Source: Chrysopogon serrulatus
Lineage: Eukaryota > Streptophyta > Magnoliopsida > Poales > Poaceae
Assembly (NCBI GenBank): GCA_015844335.1
Contig: JADLZL010006501.1
Coordinates: 1-64,000, forward strand
Reading direction: 5' to 3'
DNA length: 64,000 bases
Of this stretch, positions 46,737 to 59,793 are shown piece by piece. Within the stretch, counting starts at the first letter, position 1, and every line of letters starts with the position of its first letter. The notes beneath the pieces are model-generated. The model ran no database searches. It was not told where the DNA came from and was given only the letters and a program-made list of their open reading frames with translations. Position numbers and translations under genes: made by a program.

Positions 46737-47893
46737 GACTCGGAAAATGGTAAATGCTACCTTTTTTTTCTTGAGCTAACTTATATTGAGGTGTCATGGT
46801 TTCTTGATGTCGATGTCTGGGAACGGGTATAGTCTTCATGGCTGCTTCTCTCCACTGATAACTGCCAGCTCCACATATGTGGTGGTATTGCCTGGAGCTT
46901 GCACTGTGACAACCTTTTTGCTATCTCTACCGTGAATTGCTTTACACTAGGTTGTGCCTTCTGGGATGATATGGTATTCATAGTTCATTGTGTACACTTG
47001 GAACATAAGAAATATAAAACCTCTTTTTTGCCAATTTTGAAATACAAGTGCTTCAGTTAAAATTTCTTGTGTAGAACAATGATACTGTTTCAGGCATTTC
47101 ATGGATATGCTTGGAATTGACAGTGCCAAGATGTTAGCTCAATTTCTGTGGTTACTGCCCCATAGATTGTGCAGTTTAGGCTTCTGTTGGACTGTAGGAG
47201 CCATGTGCTCTATTTTCTGTTTGTAAATACTAGTTGAACGCTCGTGCAGGCTGTTTTATTCTCTTCCCACCCCCCCCCCTCCCCCCCTCTTTGAAAACAG
47301 CTTAGTTAACTGTTCCATAGGTACTGAATTAGCTGTTGATTTGTTGTAGGAGAGTTCAGGGCTCCTCTCAAGGCATGCACAGCACCATGATCTCAAACTA
47401 CAACGACGGTTCATTAATCTGTTTTATAAGAGGTCACCTGCCACCTATGGAATTTTGAGACCAAGTCTTTGTCCTTTCCCCTAGGAACACATAGTATTTG
47501 CAGTTCCAAACCAGTTGCATAAATTATTCTTGGACATGTGCATTTTGTGGTGAAACTTCTGTTGCCCTGAACCTTATGCAGGAGTAGAGTATCACATTTT
47601 GCTACAATGACCAGTTCCAGTCTTGGAAAAAAAATTCTTGATTAGTTCTTGCCCAGAAACTGCATGATCAGTGCCCAGAATTCACTATGATGATATTGCT
47701 ACTGATGGATTTCTTGACCCCCTGGAAATCTGTGGGTTATGTTTGCTGAAGCTTATTTGAATCTTTGTCATACTGCCTACAGTAGTTGGATAGATGTAGT
47801 CAGACCTGTTTTATAGAGACTGCTCCACTAACACATCAGCCACCGGCGGTAGCCATCGTTCATCCGCCGTGCGCCTGGACCCACCGGACTCCG
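46737..47893 (+). other. 3' UTR/intron and spacer after the 45771 gene
   Basis: A donor-like AATG|GTAAAT near 46749 and an acceptor TTGTTGTAG near 47350 suggest a spliced 3' UTR. A C-rich run lies at 47269-47288. No coding frame with motifs. Confidence 0.4.
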
Positions 47894-47898
47894 TCCCC

Positions 47899-50800
47899 TG
47901 TGGCAGAACCTTCTAAATTAGATGGCCCACAAGCACCTGACATTGTCCCTAAGACCTCTGTCAGCCGTACTTGAGTACCACATAACCTAGAATGTTCTGT
48001 CGGGTGGATCCCCGATAAACCACGATCACTCCAGGATCGATACTTACAGAGACATCACAGTATTACAGCAGTTTTCATACAAAATACCAGAGTAGCGGAA
48101 GACTTAAAATAACTTAATTTACAAAACTTTTATCAAACTTATACAAACCAGAGTAGCATTATTACAAAACAGCGGAAGTATCATTACTTAACTTTATGAC
48201 AATCACACAACAGAAGTGCCCTGCCCAGAGGCCAATCAACCTAGTCTTCGTCAGACACTTCCTCGATCACCGTCATGCAACAAGGGCTGTAGCACTCTTG
48301 TCCATGCGGTTCACCTGCAACAGGGGTTGAACAAACCCTGAGTACAAAAAGTACTCCGCAAGACTTACCCGACCAAAAATTGGGGAGGAGACTCAGGAAT
48401 GCTGGCTAGTGGGAATCAAGGTAAGGCTTTAGCAAGATCAAATGACACCTTTGCAAAAGAGACTAAGCCAGTCCTTACTTTACTACATCAATCACTTGTC
48501 AACCAAGTACCGGATTCAAAACTTTCCATCATCAACTTCCATTATTACTACGATGCTGGTGCGAGGATCACGGCTCCCATATCGTGGAGCACACGACGAT
48601 TCGAATCGCTTTATATACCCAGCTGGGGCTTCCTAGCCACACGATGTATGCAGGACCAAACATCTCACATACATCAACTCACGCTTGCATTTCTCCCTGC
48701 CAGAACGGATCCTAGCCACGAGAGAGTACAAGACACCATTTTCCTACGCCGTCAGTCACAACCGTCGACGGGTATACCCGTAGTATGGGTACACGCTACT
48801 TCCCGTGCCGGTTGTCCGTTCTCGCATGGATCATACGAGGGAGCTTACCGCCATTAGCATGCGACTAGTACTATCCAATAACCTCATGATCCAAGGGCCA
48901 AGGCAACGAACGGTGCTTAACCGACTCACAAGTGGGACGACACTACACCGGGGCACTAGCCCTTCCCCGGTGCAAGTCACTCCACCCGGTCTCAATTTAC
49001 TTATCATCATGCTCTTGTTGCGTACCTTTGACCCGATCAAAGTGAAGGGATACCAGCAAGTAACATCAGGTTTTCGTAATTGCCCTCAAGGGGAAACTTT
49101 TGTTATCACCCATTGAAATCATTTTATTTATAAAGCCTATGCTATCAGCAGGGCGAAGCGTATACTAAGCATTTTATAAATCAAAACAGGTATCCAGGAT
49201 TTATATCAAGGTACGGTAAATGCATCAAAGTAGGATATCACACAACTCCTATACCTAATGCATCACATCATCAACATACGATATAAAAGCTTTTCGAAAT
49301 ACAAGGAAGGGTCTGAATGCATCCGGGGCTTGCCTTGGGGCTCGACGAAGTTAGGAGCAGTGATAACACTGTTGAGATCAGGACCAACCTTCTCACACCG
49401 AACCCCTTCTTCAGACGGCACGGCTACACGAGTGGAATGCATGATCACAATGCAATAACAAAAGGAACATGCGATAATGATGCAACGATTGTTAACCTAT
49501 CTTGAGTACAACTTTCCTTCACGGTGTAGTTGCACTAAGAAGGTATAACTAACGTCGGCGGACGACGGACTAACGATGCGCAATCAACATAAAATGCCGA
49601 AGGTCATTAGGGTTAATGACCTAGGGTCATCACTCAATCCCAAAATCAGACAACCCTAATAGTGATTAGAGGTGATTACTAATTTATTGACCATTTTTAC
49701 AGTCGTTGAAAGCCACTAATTAACTTGCTAATTAGGGATTAATTAAACTCTAATTAACCACATGATTAATTAATTAAACATTAATTAAACAAGGTATTAA
49801 TTAAGCATAATACAAAACTTAGTCAAAACTTAACCAAACTTCATAATTAAGATCATCATCACCTAATTAGCACACAAAACAAAATTCATAATTTTTTGGA
49901 CTTATATTTTAATTATTAAAAATCATGGAAGTGGCATTTAATAATTAAAAGAGCAAATTAAAAAGCACAATTAATTTTTATTGAAAAACCATAGTTAGTA
50001 TTTTTTCTAGGTAGTGCATCACTCAAGGAACACAGACATATTTTTCTTGCATTTTTATCTGCCCAAATAAAATTGTAACAAAATGAAGAAACTCAGCCTT
50101 TGGAAATTTAAAGAGGAAAAAGAAAAGCCATAACCCCTCCTTCGCGGGCCACTGTGCGGCCCAAAACGGCCCGCACAGCCCGCTCGGCCTGCTCGGCCCG
50201 GCTCCGCGTGCTGCCCCCCTTTCTTTCTCTTCCTCTCACTGGCAAGCGGGGCCCGGGTGGCAGTGGCACAGGGTGAAGCCCTGTGTTGTTCACGGCGGCC
50301 GTCGGCTCCGGCCGTCGCGCTCTCACCGGAGGTGGCCTCGCCGGCGGTGATGCTTGTACCAACATATTCCTCTCTTTCGTGCGAACTCACTGGTGGCGAT
50401 AATTAGCCGGCTAAGACACCAAAGCACCAACGGTGGCGACCATGGCGGCAGTGGCGATGCTCGGCGGAGCGGACTCACGCCGGCGAGCGATGCTCCGGTA
50501 CGATCCATACCGAATTGTGGGAAAGGAAGGACCGATCACGGCCACGGCACTAAGGCGATCACAACGCACAAACAGCAAGGGAAAACGGCTCACCCGAATG
50601 GCGTGGCCACGACGTGCGGTCCACGGCGGCGCCACCGAACGTCCGCGAGGAAGACGACGTCGTGCAGGCGGCTCCGGTGCCCTTAGCTCGCGACTGATGG
50701 CTCGGTAGGTAGGCAAGGAAGTGACGGATGCGTGTGCGAGATGGAGGAGATGATGGTGGTGCAGAGGCCGCGAATTTGGCCAGCGGGTGGGAACGACGGC

Positions 50801-52090
50801 GATGGTGCAGGGAGGAAGAAAAAACGACGCCGACGACCACAGCTCGGTTTTTATAGAGCATGGATGGCTTGATAAGGTGGCACGGGTCTTCGCGACGACG
50901 GAGAGGTGGCCGGCCAAGCGCAAAACCCGGGAACACGCGAGAACAACCACGGCGGCCGGCGGTGACTCACGGCATGGGCAGCCGGTGAGGTGCCCCCCTG
51001 TTACTGTTGAACACTGTAGCACAGAGCCAGCTCATCCATTTGTCTTTTGCAAATTACTCCAAGATTTTGAATAGAAGTTGAAAAATTCCCAAAATACAGA
51101 TTGCACAAAAATTCATGCTCTACAACCTTCATTTAAGAAGTTTTGCCAGATTCCAAATAAATTTTGAATTGCATTTCAAATTTGAAAATGAACTCAAATT
51201 CTAGTTTTTGGGATTTCAAAATTACTTTTAAATTTTGAATAAAAGATGAAAATCTCCAAAAATAAAAGTTGTTCCCTTTCTCAAGATCTACAACTTTCAT
51301 TTTAGAAAGTTTTTCATGAAACCAAATAATTTTTGAATTGGAGTTTAAAAATCAAAAGGGGACTATTCCCAATTTGGAAAACTTTTGAAATTAGTTTAAA
51401 TTTTATTCAAAAACTTGAAAAACTTTGTATACCAAAGTTGTAGAGCTCAAAGAGATGCACAAACTGTATTTTTGGAGTTTTCCCAAATTTTGAATATTTT
51501 AAGATGAAAATTAGAAGGGGGCAAAAAAACACTTTGGAAATTAAGCTTTTTGGAAGAAATTTCAAAGTGGACTTTTGGGCAATTAATTAATGATGTTGTG
51601 GCACTTTTCAAACCTAACCAATAGTACACTTTCAAAGTACAAACTTCATACTTTAAAATGGTGCCATTGATTAGCAACTTTTATTTAGAAAATCAATTAT
51701 GGTTAGCTCATCAAATTTAAAAATGAAATTCATTTTCCCACACTTAGCCATCAAGCTAGGGTTTGGGATTTTGAATTCCAAATTCAAATATGATTCTTCC
51801 TTGCACCTCATTTGACTTGTAAAATATGTTTAGGGTGTGAGTCGAGTTAGCCAAGCACTTGCAACCATCAAGATTAATTTTAGTTGGTTACTTTTATAAA
51901 CAGGAATCAAACATGTGAATGGAGTTTAAATGATATACACATAAACATACGATATAAAAGAGCTCAACCAACCCTAGAATTATAAACTCATTTTGGTCAT
52001 CTGCATTAGTGTTCTCTAATCATGAATGCTCATGCAATGATGATGATGACATGGCAGATTTAGGCTAACGTAACACCAGGGGGTGTTACA
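47899..52090 (-). repeat. 3' LTR (element orientation) of the gypsy element
   Basis: A 4192-bp LTR, nearly identical to 54102-58295. On the minus strand it starts TGTAACACCCCCTGG and ends GGTTCTGCCACA. A TATA box CTATAAAAACCG reads on the minus strand at about 50845-50856, next to a GC-rich segment (50140-51000), and probably marks the element promoter. Confidence 0.93.
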
Positions 52091-52135
52091 TTATATTTCT
52101 TTAAAAGGAATCTCGTCCCGAGATTCAAAGCTTAG
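52091..52135 (-). promoter_or_regulatory. Decayed polypurine-tract region
   Basis: In element orientation the interior ends GGGACGAGATTCCTTTTAAAG then AAATATAA directly before the LTR. The first part matches the end of Tekay-type elements; the purine run itself is weakened by T residues. Confidence 0.4.
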
Positions 52136-52283
52136 GGCTAAGTAATGGAAAAGGAAATGTATCAAGCAAACACATCTTACATGGTTTCATAAGGGAGGTA
52201 GAAGGGTTCATATTACAAGTCTCATGTTTTTGAGAAAGTCACAATTCTTAGAAACGAATCGTGGCTTAGGTGAAGGAAGGAAA

Positions 52284-53700
52284 TCAGGGGAAAGACTCAT
52301 TCAAGAATTCCTCCGGGAATACGTCGGGAAACTCACAGACCACAGGTATATCCTTGATTTCTTTTATGGGGATTTCATGCTTTTCAACGAAAGTACAGTT
52401 GATGAATGTATGTGATGCACCAGAATCAAATAATGTAATTGCAGGATGACTGGTGACAGGGAACATACCCATTAAAACAGGTTCTCCTTTAAGAACATCT
52501 CCAGTTTGGACATGATATACACGCCCAGTCTTCTTCCCGGCATTCACCTTCGGGACATACTGCGTGATTTACCTCGCCTTGGTTCGATATTGCTGGTTAC
52601 CGGATCCTTGTTGGAAGTTGGGATCACTCGTCTTTGGATAAGGACAATATTGAATGAAGTGTCCGGACTCTCCACAGTTAAAACAGGGACCTCTACCAGT
52701 GGATGGCGCCTGGGGAGCTGGTGGAGTGGGAGTTCGAATACCCTGGGTATTCGGCTGCTGGGGATGGGTTGGGGCAGTAGGGTGAGTGTACACCTGTTGC
52801 TGTGGGCTTGCTTTGCTGGCTTTGTGAATAGTGATAGGATTGGTGGCTTTTTTGGTCTTTGTGGATAGTGGGATTGCCTGGTGGGTATCTTTGAGTCGGG
52901 TGGTATATAACCTTACGGCGTTTCGGATTCCGCCGAGAAAGGTTAGAGGAAGCACGCCGCTCTTCACTCTTCTCGTTTAAGCTTGGATCTTTCATAAGAT
53001 ATTGCAATATCCACAGCCTCATAAAATGTGGCATTCGGATTTGCGATAAGGTGGGTTTCAACATCACTCTTTAAACCCCGAATAAAGCATTTCTTTTTCT
53101 TGATGTCTGTATCCACATGTTCCGGTGCATACCTTTGTGATAGATGACTAAACAGATTCACATCCGCACTCTTGACCGACCACCTTGCCTTATGGCTAGA
53201 AACTCTTCAACTTTGCTTGCATCACCCCGTCGGGGAATGAAGTCTTGACGAAATGCATCTTGGAACATGGCCCAAGTGACTTGTCGACCAACCGGCCGAC
53301 GTGCGAGAAAATTTGCCCACCATGCAGATGGGGCCTCTCAACCTGTTGGGCAAAGCAAACTTGGGTTTCAACAAGTCGGGACAACCCTCTAGCAGGTCAA
53401 ACTTTAAATTTATAATACGGCCGGTCATTAGCTTCTAGGGGTTCCTCGGCCCTTGTGAACACCGGGCGGACGAAGTTTCGATGAAGTCCGCATATGTGAT
53501 TTCGTCGTGATTACGACGACCATGATTCTCATGTGGGGCATTCTGATTTTTTCGACTCATTTCCCGTAGCATACGGGCATTCTCGATAGTGGCATGGACT
53601 AAAGCCGCCACGGCCTCGATAAGGGCGGTGGTGCCGGTGGTGCCCGAGGGACCTCACCTCCCTCGTGTGAAGAACCAAAGACGAGTGTTGCCGGACATCT
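52284..53700 (-). pseudogene. Broken gag-protease of the gypsy element
   Basis: Minus-strand pieces in order: a gag N-terminus (about 53700-53460), the gag core with HLSQRYAPEHVDTDIKKKK followed by FIRGL (53161-52964), a CCHC zinc knuckle CFNCGESGHFIQYC (about 52695-52650), and the protease start LFDSGASHTFI with active-site D-S-G (about 52435-52400). About 15 residues later the frame runs directly into VVCEFPDVFPEEF, normally found roughly 100 residues downstream just before reverse transcriptase. This marks a deletion joining the two. Several frameshifts break gag. It encodes no functional enzyme. Confidence 0.8.
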
Positions 53701-54087
53701 GTTATAAACAAGATTATATTTATACACAAGCAAAGCCTATAAGATGGAAATCCTAGGGCTAGCAAGAATAGGATTGAGTTTACTTAGCCCAACCACTTGT
53801 TATCGGGGATATGATTCTTTAAACAAGTGAATTAAACATGATGCATGATCGAACCTACGGATCAAGCAAAAGACTTTTTAAATTTAACATAAACATACTT
53901 TTAGTAATATAGGGCAAAAAGAAAACAACATGATACTCCGCTTAAGACTCTTTTAAATAGCACCTAGAAGGCTACAAGAAAGAATTAAGACGGAGCAGAA
54001 GCAATTTGGACCAAACCACATTTAACTTTAGATCCAAAACATTTTGAAGTTTTGAAAAGTAACACTGTGAGTATCTTTATAAGTACC

Positions 54088-54098
54088 GCTCTGATACC
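54088..54098 (-). other. Primer-binding site (initiator Met-tRNA)
   Basis: GCTCTGATACC on the plus strand is GGTATCAGAGC on the minus strand, the usual plant gypsy/copia primer site. It lies three bases from the LTR border and sets the element's orientation. Confidence 0.88.
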
Positions 54099-54101
54099 CT
54101 C

Positions 54102-57100
54102 CGTGGCGAGAACCTTCTAAATTAGATGGCCCACAAGCACCGACATTGTCCCTAAGACCTCCGTCACCGTACTTGAGTACCACATAACCTAGAATGTTAC
54201 GTCCGGGTGGATCCCCGATAAACCACGATCACCCGGGATCGATACTTACAGAGACATCACAAGATTACAGCAGTTTTCATACAAAATACCAGAGTAGCGG
54301 AAGACTTAAAATAACTTAATTTACAAAACTTTTATCAAACTTATACAAACCGAGTAGCATTATTACAAAACAAAGCGGAAGTATCATTACTTAACTTTAT
54401 TACAATCACACAACAGAAGTGCCCTGCCCAGAGGCCAATCAACCTAGTCTTCGTCAGACACTTCCTCGATCACCGTCATGCAACAAGGGCCGTAGCACTC
54501 TTGTCCATGCGGTTCACCCGCTGCTGGGGTTGAACAAACCCCGAGTACAAAAAAAGTACTCCGCAAGACTTACCCGACCAAAAATTGGGGAGGAGACTCG
54601 GGAATGCTAGTGGGAATCAAGGTAAGGCTTTAGCAAGATCAAATGACACATTTGCAAAAGAGACTAAGCCAGTCCTTACTTTACTACATCAATCACTTGT
54701 CAACCAAGTACCGGATTCAAAACTTTCCATCATCAACTTCCATTATTACTACGATGCTGGTGCGAGGATCACGGCTCCCATATCGTGGAGCACACGACGA
54801 TTCGAATCGCTTTATATACCCAGCTGGGGCTTCCTAGCCACACGATGTATGCAGGACCAAACATCTCACATACATCAACTCACGCTTGCATTTCTCCCTG
54901 CCAGAACGGATCCTAGCCACGAGAGTACAGTACACCATTTTCCTACGCCGTCAGTCACAACCGTCGACGGGTATACCCGTAGTATGGGTACACGCTACTT
55001 CCCGTGCCGGTTGTCCGTTCTCGCATGGATCATACGAGGGAGCTTACCGCCATTAGCATGCGACTAGTACTATCCAATAACCTCATGATCCAAGGGCCAA
55101 GGCAACGAGCGGTGCTTAACCGACTCACAAGTGGGCGACACTACACCGGGGCACTAGCCCTTCCCCGGTGCAAGTCACTCCACCCGGTCTCAATTTACTT
55201 ATCATCATGCTCTTGTTGCGTACCCTTGACCCGATCAAAGTGAAGGGATACCAGCAAGTAACATCAGGTTTTCGTAATTGCCCTCAAGGGGAAACTTTTG
55301 TTATCACCCATTGAAATCATTTTATTTATAAAGCCTATGCTATCAGCAGGGCGAAGCGTATACTAAGCATTTTATAAATCAAAACAGGTATCCAGGATTT
55401 ATATCAAGGTACGGTAAATGCATCAAAGTAGGATATCACACAACTCCTATACCTAATGCATCACATCATCAACATACGATATAAAAAGCTTTTTCGAAAT
55501 ACAAGGAAGGGTCCGAATGCATCCGGGGCTTGCCTTGGGGCTCGACGAAGTTAGGAGCAAAGTGATAACACTTGTTGAGATCGGGACCAACCTTCTCACA
55601 CCGAACCCCTTCTTGGGACAAGCACGGCTACACGAGTGGAATGCATGATCACAATGCAATAACAAAAGGAACATGCGATAATGATGCAACGATTGTTAAC
55701 CTATCTTGAGTACAACTTTCCTTCACGGTGTAGTTGCACTAAGAAGGTATAACTAACGTCGACGACGACGGACTAACGATGCGCAATCAACATAAAATGC
55801 CGAAGGTCATTAGGGTTAATGACCTAGGGTCATCACTCAATCCCAAAATCGACAACCCTAATAGTGATTAGAGGTGATTACTAATTTATTGACCATTTTT
55901 ACAGTCGTTGAAAGCCACTAATTAACTTGCTAATTAGGGATTAATTAAACTCTAATTAACCACATGATTAATTAATTAAACATCAATTAAACAAGGTATT
56001 AATTAAGCATAATACAAAACTTAGTCAAAACTTAACCAAACTTCATAATTAAGATCATCATCACCTAATTAGCACACAAAACAAAATTCATAATTTTTGG
56101 ACTTATATTTTAATTATTAAAAATCATGGAAGTGGCATTTAATAATTAAAAGAGCAAATTAAAGCACAATTAATTTTTATTGAAAAACCATAGTTAGTAT
56201 TTTTTTCTAGGTAGTGCATCACTCAAGGAACACAGACATATTTTTCTTGCATTTTTATCTGCCCAAATAAAATTGTAACAAAATGAAGAAACTCAGCCTT
56301 TGGAAATTTAAAGAGGAAAAAGAAAAGCCATAACCCCTCCGCAAGGGCCACCTTTGTGCGGCCCAAAACGGCCCGCACAGCCCGCTCGGCCTGCTCGGCC
56401 CGGCTCCGCGTGCTGCCCCCCCCTTTCTTTCTCTTCCTCTCACCGGCAAGCGGGCCCGGGTGGCGTGGCACGTGGTGAAGCCCTGTGTTGTTGTTCGGCG
56501 GCCGTCGGCTCCGGCCGTCGCTCTCACCGGAGGTGGCCTCGCCCGGCGGTGATGCTTGTACCAACATATTCCTCTCTTTCGTGCGAACTCACTGGTGGCG
56601 ATAATTAGCCGGCTAAGACACCAAAGCACCAACGGTGGCGACCATGGCGGCGATGGCGATGCTCGGCGGAGGCGGACTCACGCCGGCGGCGATGCTCCCC
56701 GTGACGATCCATACCGAATTGTGGGAAAGGAAGGACCGATCACGCCACGGCACTAAAGGCGATCACAACGCACAAACAGCAAGGGAAAACGGCTCACCGA
56801 ATGGCGTGGCCACGGCGTGCGGTCCGGCGGGGCGCCACCGAACGTCCGCGAGGAAGAAGACGGCGTCGTCAAAGCGGCTCCGGTGCCTTAGCTCGCGCCC
56901 GATGGCTCGGTAGGTAGGCAAGGAAGTGACGGATGCGTGTGCGAGATGGAGGAGATGATGGTGGTGCAGAGGCCGCGAATTTGGCCAGCGGGTGGGAACG
57001 ACGGCGATGGTGCGAGGGGAGGAAGAAAAAACGACGCCCGGCGACCACAATTTCGGTTTTTATAGAGCATGGATGGCTTGATAAGGTGGCACGGGTCTTC

Positions 57101-58295
57101 GCGACGACGGAGAGGTGGTCGGCCAAGCGCAAAACCCGGGAACACGCGAGAACAACCACGGCGGCCGGCGGTGACTCACGGCATGGGCAGCCGGTGAGGT
57201 GCCCCCCCTGTTTGTTGAACACTGTAGCACGTGAGCCGGCTCATCCATTTGTCTTTTGCAAATTACTCCAAGATTTTGAATAGAAGTTGAAAAATTCCCA
57301 AAATACAGATTGCACAAAAATTCATGCTCTACAACCTTCATTTAAGAAGTTTTGCCAGATTCCAAATAAATTTTGAATTGCATTTCAAATTTGAAAATGA
57401 ACTCAAATTCTAGTTTTTGGGATTTCAAAATTACTTTTAAATTTTGAATAAAAGATGAAAATCTCCAAAAATAAAAGTTGTTCCCTTTCTCAAGATCTAC
57501 AACTTTCATTTAGAAAGTTTTTATGAAACCAAATAATTTTTGAATTGGAGTTTAAAAATCAAAAGGGGACTATTCCCAATTTGGAAAACTTTTGAAATTA
57601 GTTTAAATTTTATTCAAAAACTTGAAAAACTTTGTATACCAAAGTTGTAGAGCTCAAAGAGATGCACAAACTGTATTTTTGGAGTTTTCCCAAATTTTGA
57701 ATATTTTGAGATGAAAATTAGAAGGGGGCAAAAACACTTTGGAAATTAAGCTTTTTGGAAGAAATTTCAAAGTGGACTTTTGGGCAATTAATTAATGATG
57801 TTGTGGCACTTTTCAAACCTAACCAATAGTACACTTTCAAAGTACAAACTTCATACTTTAAAATGGTGCCATTGATTAGCAACTTTTATTTAGAAAATCA
57901 ATTATGGTTAGCTCATCAAATTTAAAAATGAAATTCATTTTCCCACACTTAGCCATCAAGCTAGGGTTTGGGATTTTGAATTCCAAATTCAAATATGATT
58001 CTTCCTTGCACCTCATTTGACTTGTAAAATATGTTTAGGGTGTGAGTCAGAGTTAGCCAAGCACTTGCAACCATCAAGATTAATTTTAGTTGGTTACTTT
58101 TATAAACAGGAATCAAACATGTGAATGGAGTTTAAATGATATACACATAAACATACGATATAAAAGAGCTCAACCAACCCTAGAATTATAAACTCATTTT
58201 GGTCATCTGCATTAGTGTTCTCTAATCATGAATGCTCATGCAATGATGATGACAACATGGCAGATTTAGGCTAACGTAACACCGGGGGTGTTACA
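54102..58295 (-). repeat. 5' LTR (element orientation) of the gypsy element
   Basis: A 4194-bp LTR paired with 47899-52090. The minus-strand TATA box CTATAAAAACCG lies at about 57054-57065. It keeps CpG at several places where the other LTR has TpG or CpA (for example CCCGGGATCG against CCAGGATCG near its low-coordinate end). Confidence 0.93.
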
Positions 58296-58305
58296 TCCCC
58301 ATTCC

Positions 58306-58420
58306 GGGCTTGTTCGGTTGAAAGGGATTGGAGGGGGATTGAAGAGGATCTTAACTTGTAGGGGAGGGATTAAATCCCTCTCTATCCCCTCGGAGGTTTG
58401 GGGTGTAACCGAACAAGCCC
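58306..58420. mobile_element. Small MITE with perfect 14-bp TIRs
   Basis: GGGCTTGTTCGGTT (58306-58319) and its exact reverse complement AACCGAACAAGCCC (58407-58420) bound a 115-bp element with an internal GGGATTGGAGGGGGATT / AGGGATTAAATCCCTC fold. The ends resemble hAT-type MITEs of grasses, but the flanks do not show a convincing 8-bp duplication. The gypsy insertion lies 10 bp to its left. Confidence 0.7.
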
Positions 58421-59165
58421 TGCGTAAGTAAGGGAACACTTGGGCTTGGCCACTTGGTCAGCCTGACTTTCCTGTCGTGGACCAGCTGCTACTCCGTACG
58501 ACTTTAAGCTGTAGTAGACCCCAGTCGCACACTTCGGAATGACTTGATCCAAGATTTCAACCGCAAGCTTCAGTTGTGGGCCCTCTGTCTCTACCGTCTC
58601 CCAGCGTAGTTTTGTAAAAAACCAGTTTGTCCCGGATGACAGCGTTTCGAATCTTTCGCTTGGACGGCTGAAACGGCTATCTGATGCTTTTTTAGAGAAA
58701 AAACACCCTGGTGACGATGGGTCGCATGTTCAATATAGATTGAGCCCGGTGAAAGTCTGTAGAGGGATCGCCGGCTGGTCAAGCAGCGAGCAAGAAAGAG
58801 GTGATGTCCTTGTTGCAGTTAATCGTCGGGTTCCTCCTCTTTTGCCAACGATACCGTGGGTCCCTAACGAAAGCATCTGGTATTTCTGTTTGTAATCTTT
58901 GATTTGAGTTCAACCTACTACTGTCTCGGTTCTCCGGTTTCTTTCTTTATTTTGAGTTGCAGAAGGCACCCCAACGAGCAAAAATCTCGAGTACATGTTC
59001 CAGTAGCTGAGCAGCTACGTATACGTAACCAAGGGCAACCAGCCTTTAACCGTGTACCTTGTTCTTATAATGAGTATAATATAGTATGATATTTTATTAG
59101 ACTCTGCATGAGTAGGTCTACACTGTGAATATATAATATAGTATGCTTTAGTCCAACAAAATAAT
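58421..59165. other. Intergenic spacer
   Basis: No gene recognised. Frames of about 60 codons near 58600-58780 (-) and 58904-59089 (+) lack motifs. Confidence 0.4.
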
Positions 59166-59169
59166 TATA

Positions 59170-59680
59170 GAAGCTACAGTTATAAATTATTTCAATTAAA
59201 TACAAAATAGCATAGATCAAAAACTATAGCAAGAATTTTGTACTAAAGTATATAATATTATATGTTCATTTGTTGATGTGGAGTATAAGAAAATTAGATT
59301 TTCCATTATATATTTTTCTATGAATTTTCAAAAATTCAGCCAAAATAAATAAAAAAGAAAAATACTAGCAAAAACTTTGTACTAAAGTATACCATATTAT
59401 ATATTTACTATGTAGATCTACTCATGTGGAGTCCAAAAAAAACTATATTTTCCATTTTATAATTTTTTTGTGATTTACTGTGTTTTTTCAAAAATTGAGC
59501 TGAAATAAATAAAAAACAAAAAACAAAACCACTGTTAGTGTAGCAAAACCACCATTAAAACCACTCTAGGAAGGTAAAACACATGATTTTTAAAAAGTTG
59601 AGGAAGGTTATTAGTCCGGTTTTAGAGTTCAAAGAGAAAAACAGACTTTAACAAAAATTAGGGAAGGAAGTATACTTTTT
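59170..59680. repeat. Dispersed AT-rich repeat, copy 2
   Basis: Same family as 18150-18510 (GTAGATCTACTCATGTGGAGTC, TTTTCCATTTTATAATTTTTTTG, GAAATAAATAAAAAACAAAA, AGTC..GTTTTAGAGTT). It contains an internal partial duplication, since the GTGGAGT..TTTTCCATT phrase occurs twice (about 59279 and 59427). Confidence 0.62.
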
Positions 59681-59780
59681 TCAGAATAAATGAGTCCTTT
59701 TTTTCTAAAAAATACATTGCTTATTCTATGCGAATCGTACCGCCCGTGATGGGCTGGGCTTCAACCATTTCGTTGTTCTT

Positions 59781-59793
59781 TGGGCTCAGCCCA
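59781..59793. promoter_or_regulatory. Palindromic TGGGCTCAGCCCA (site II-like)
   Basis: A perfect palindrome containing TGGGCT in both directions, with a further GGGCTGGGCT at 59751. TGGGCY elements are bound by TCP factors upstream of plant housekeeping genes. It is about 690 bp upstream of the 60477 start codon. Assignment is by motif only. Confidence 0.3.

Larger units (their letters stand above)
47899..58295 (-). mobile_element. Ty3/gypsy (Tekay-like) gag-only LTR retrotransposon, 4.2-kb LTRs
   Basis: A complete 10.4-kb insertion with identical 5-bp flanks TCCCC (47894-47898 and 58296-58300). The LTRs are 47899-52090 and 54102-58295. The element reads on the minus strand: GGTATCAGAGC, complementary to the 3' end of plant initiator Met-tRNA, follows the right-hand LTR (54088-54098). 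The interior (52091-54101, about 2.0 kb) holds broken gag and an aspartic-protease start and then jumps to the linker before reverse transcriptase. RT, RNase H and integrase are absent. Protease and linker phrases (FDSGASHTFI, VVCEFPDVFPEEF) point to the Tekay/Del chromovirus branch. Elements with terminal repeats and only gag depend on partners for movement. A solo LTR of the family lies at 8504-12869. Confidence 0.9.

Noticed and set aside
50411..51022. 203-codon frame and others inside the long LTRs
   Set aside because: The same region in the paired LTR (56763-57222) and in the solo LTR breaks the frame with small indels, so there is no sign of selection for a protein.
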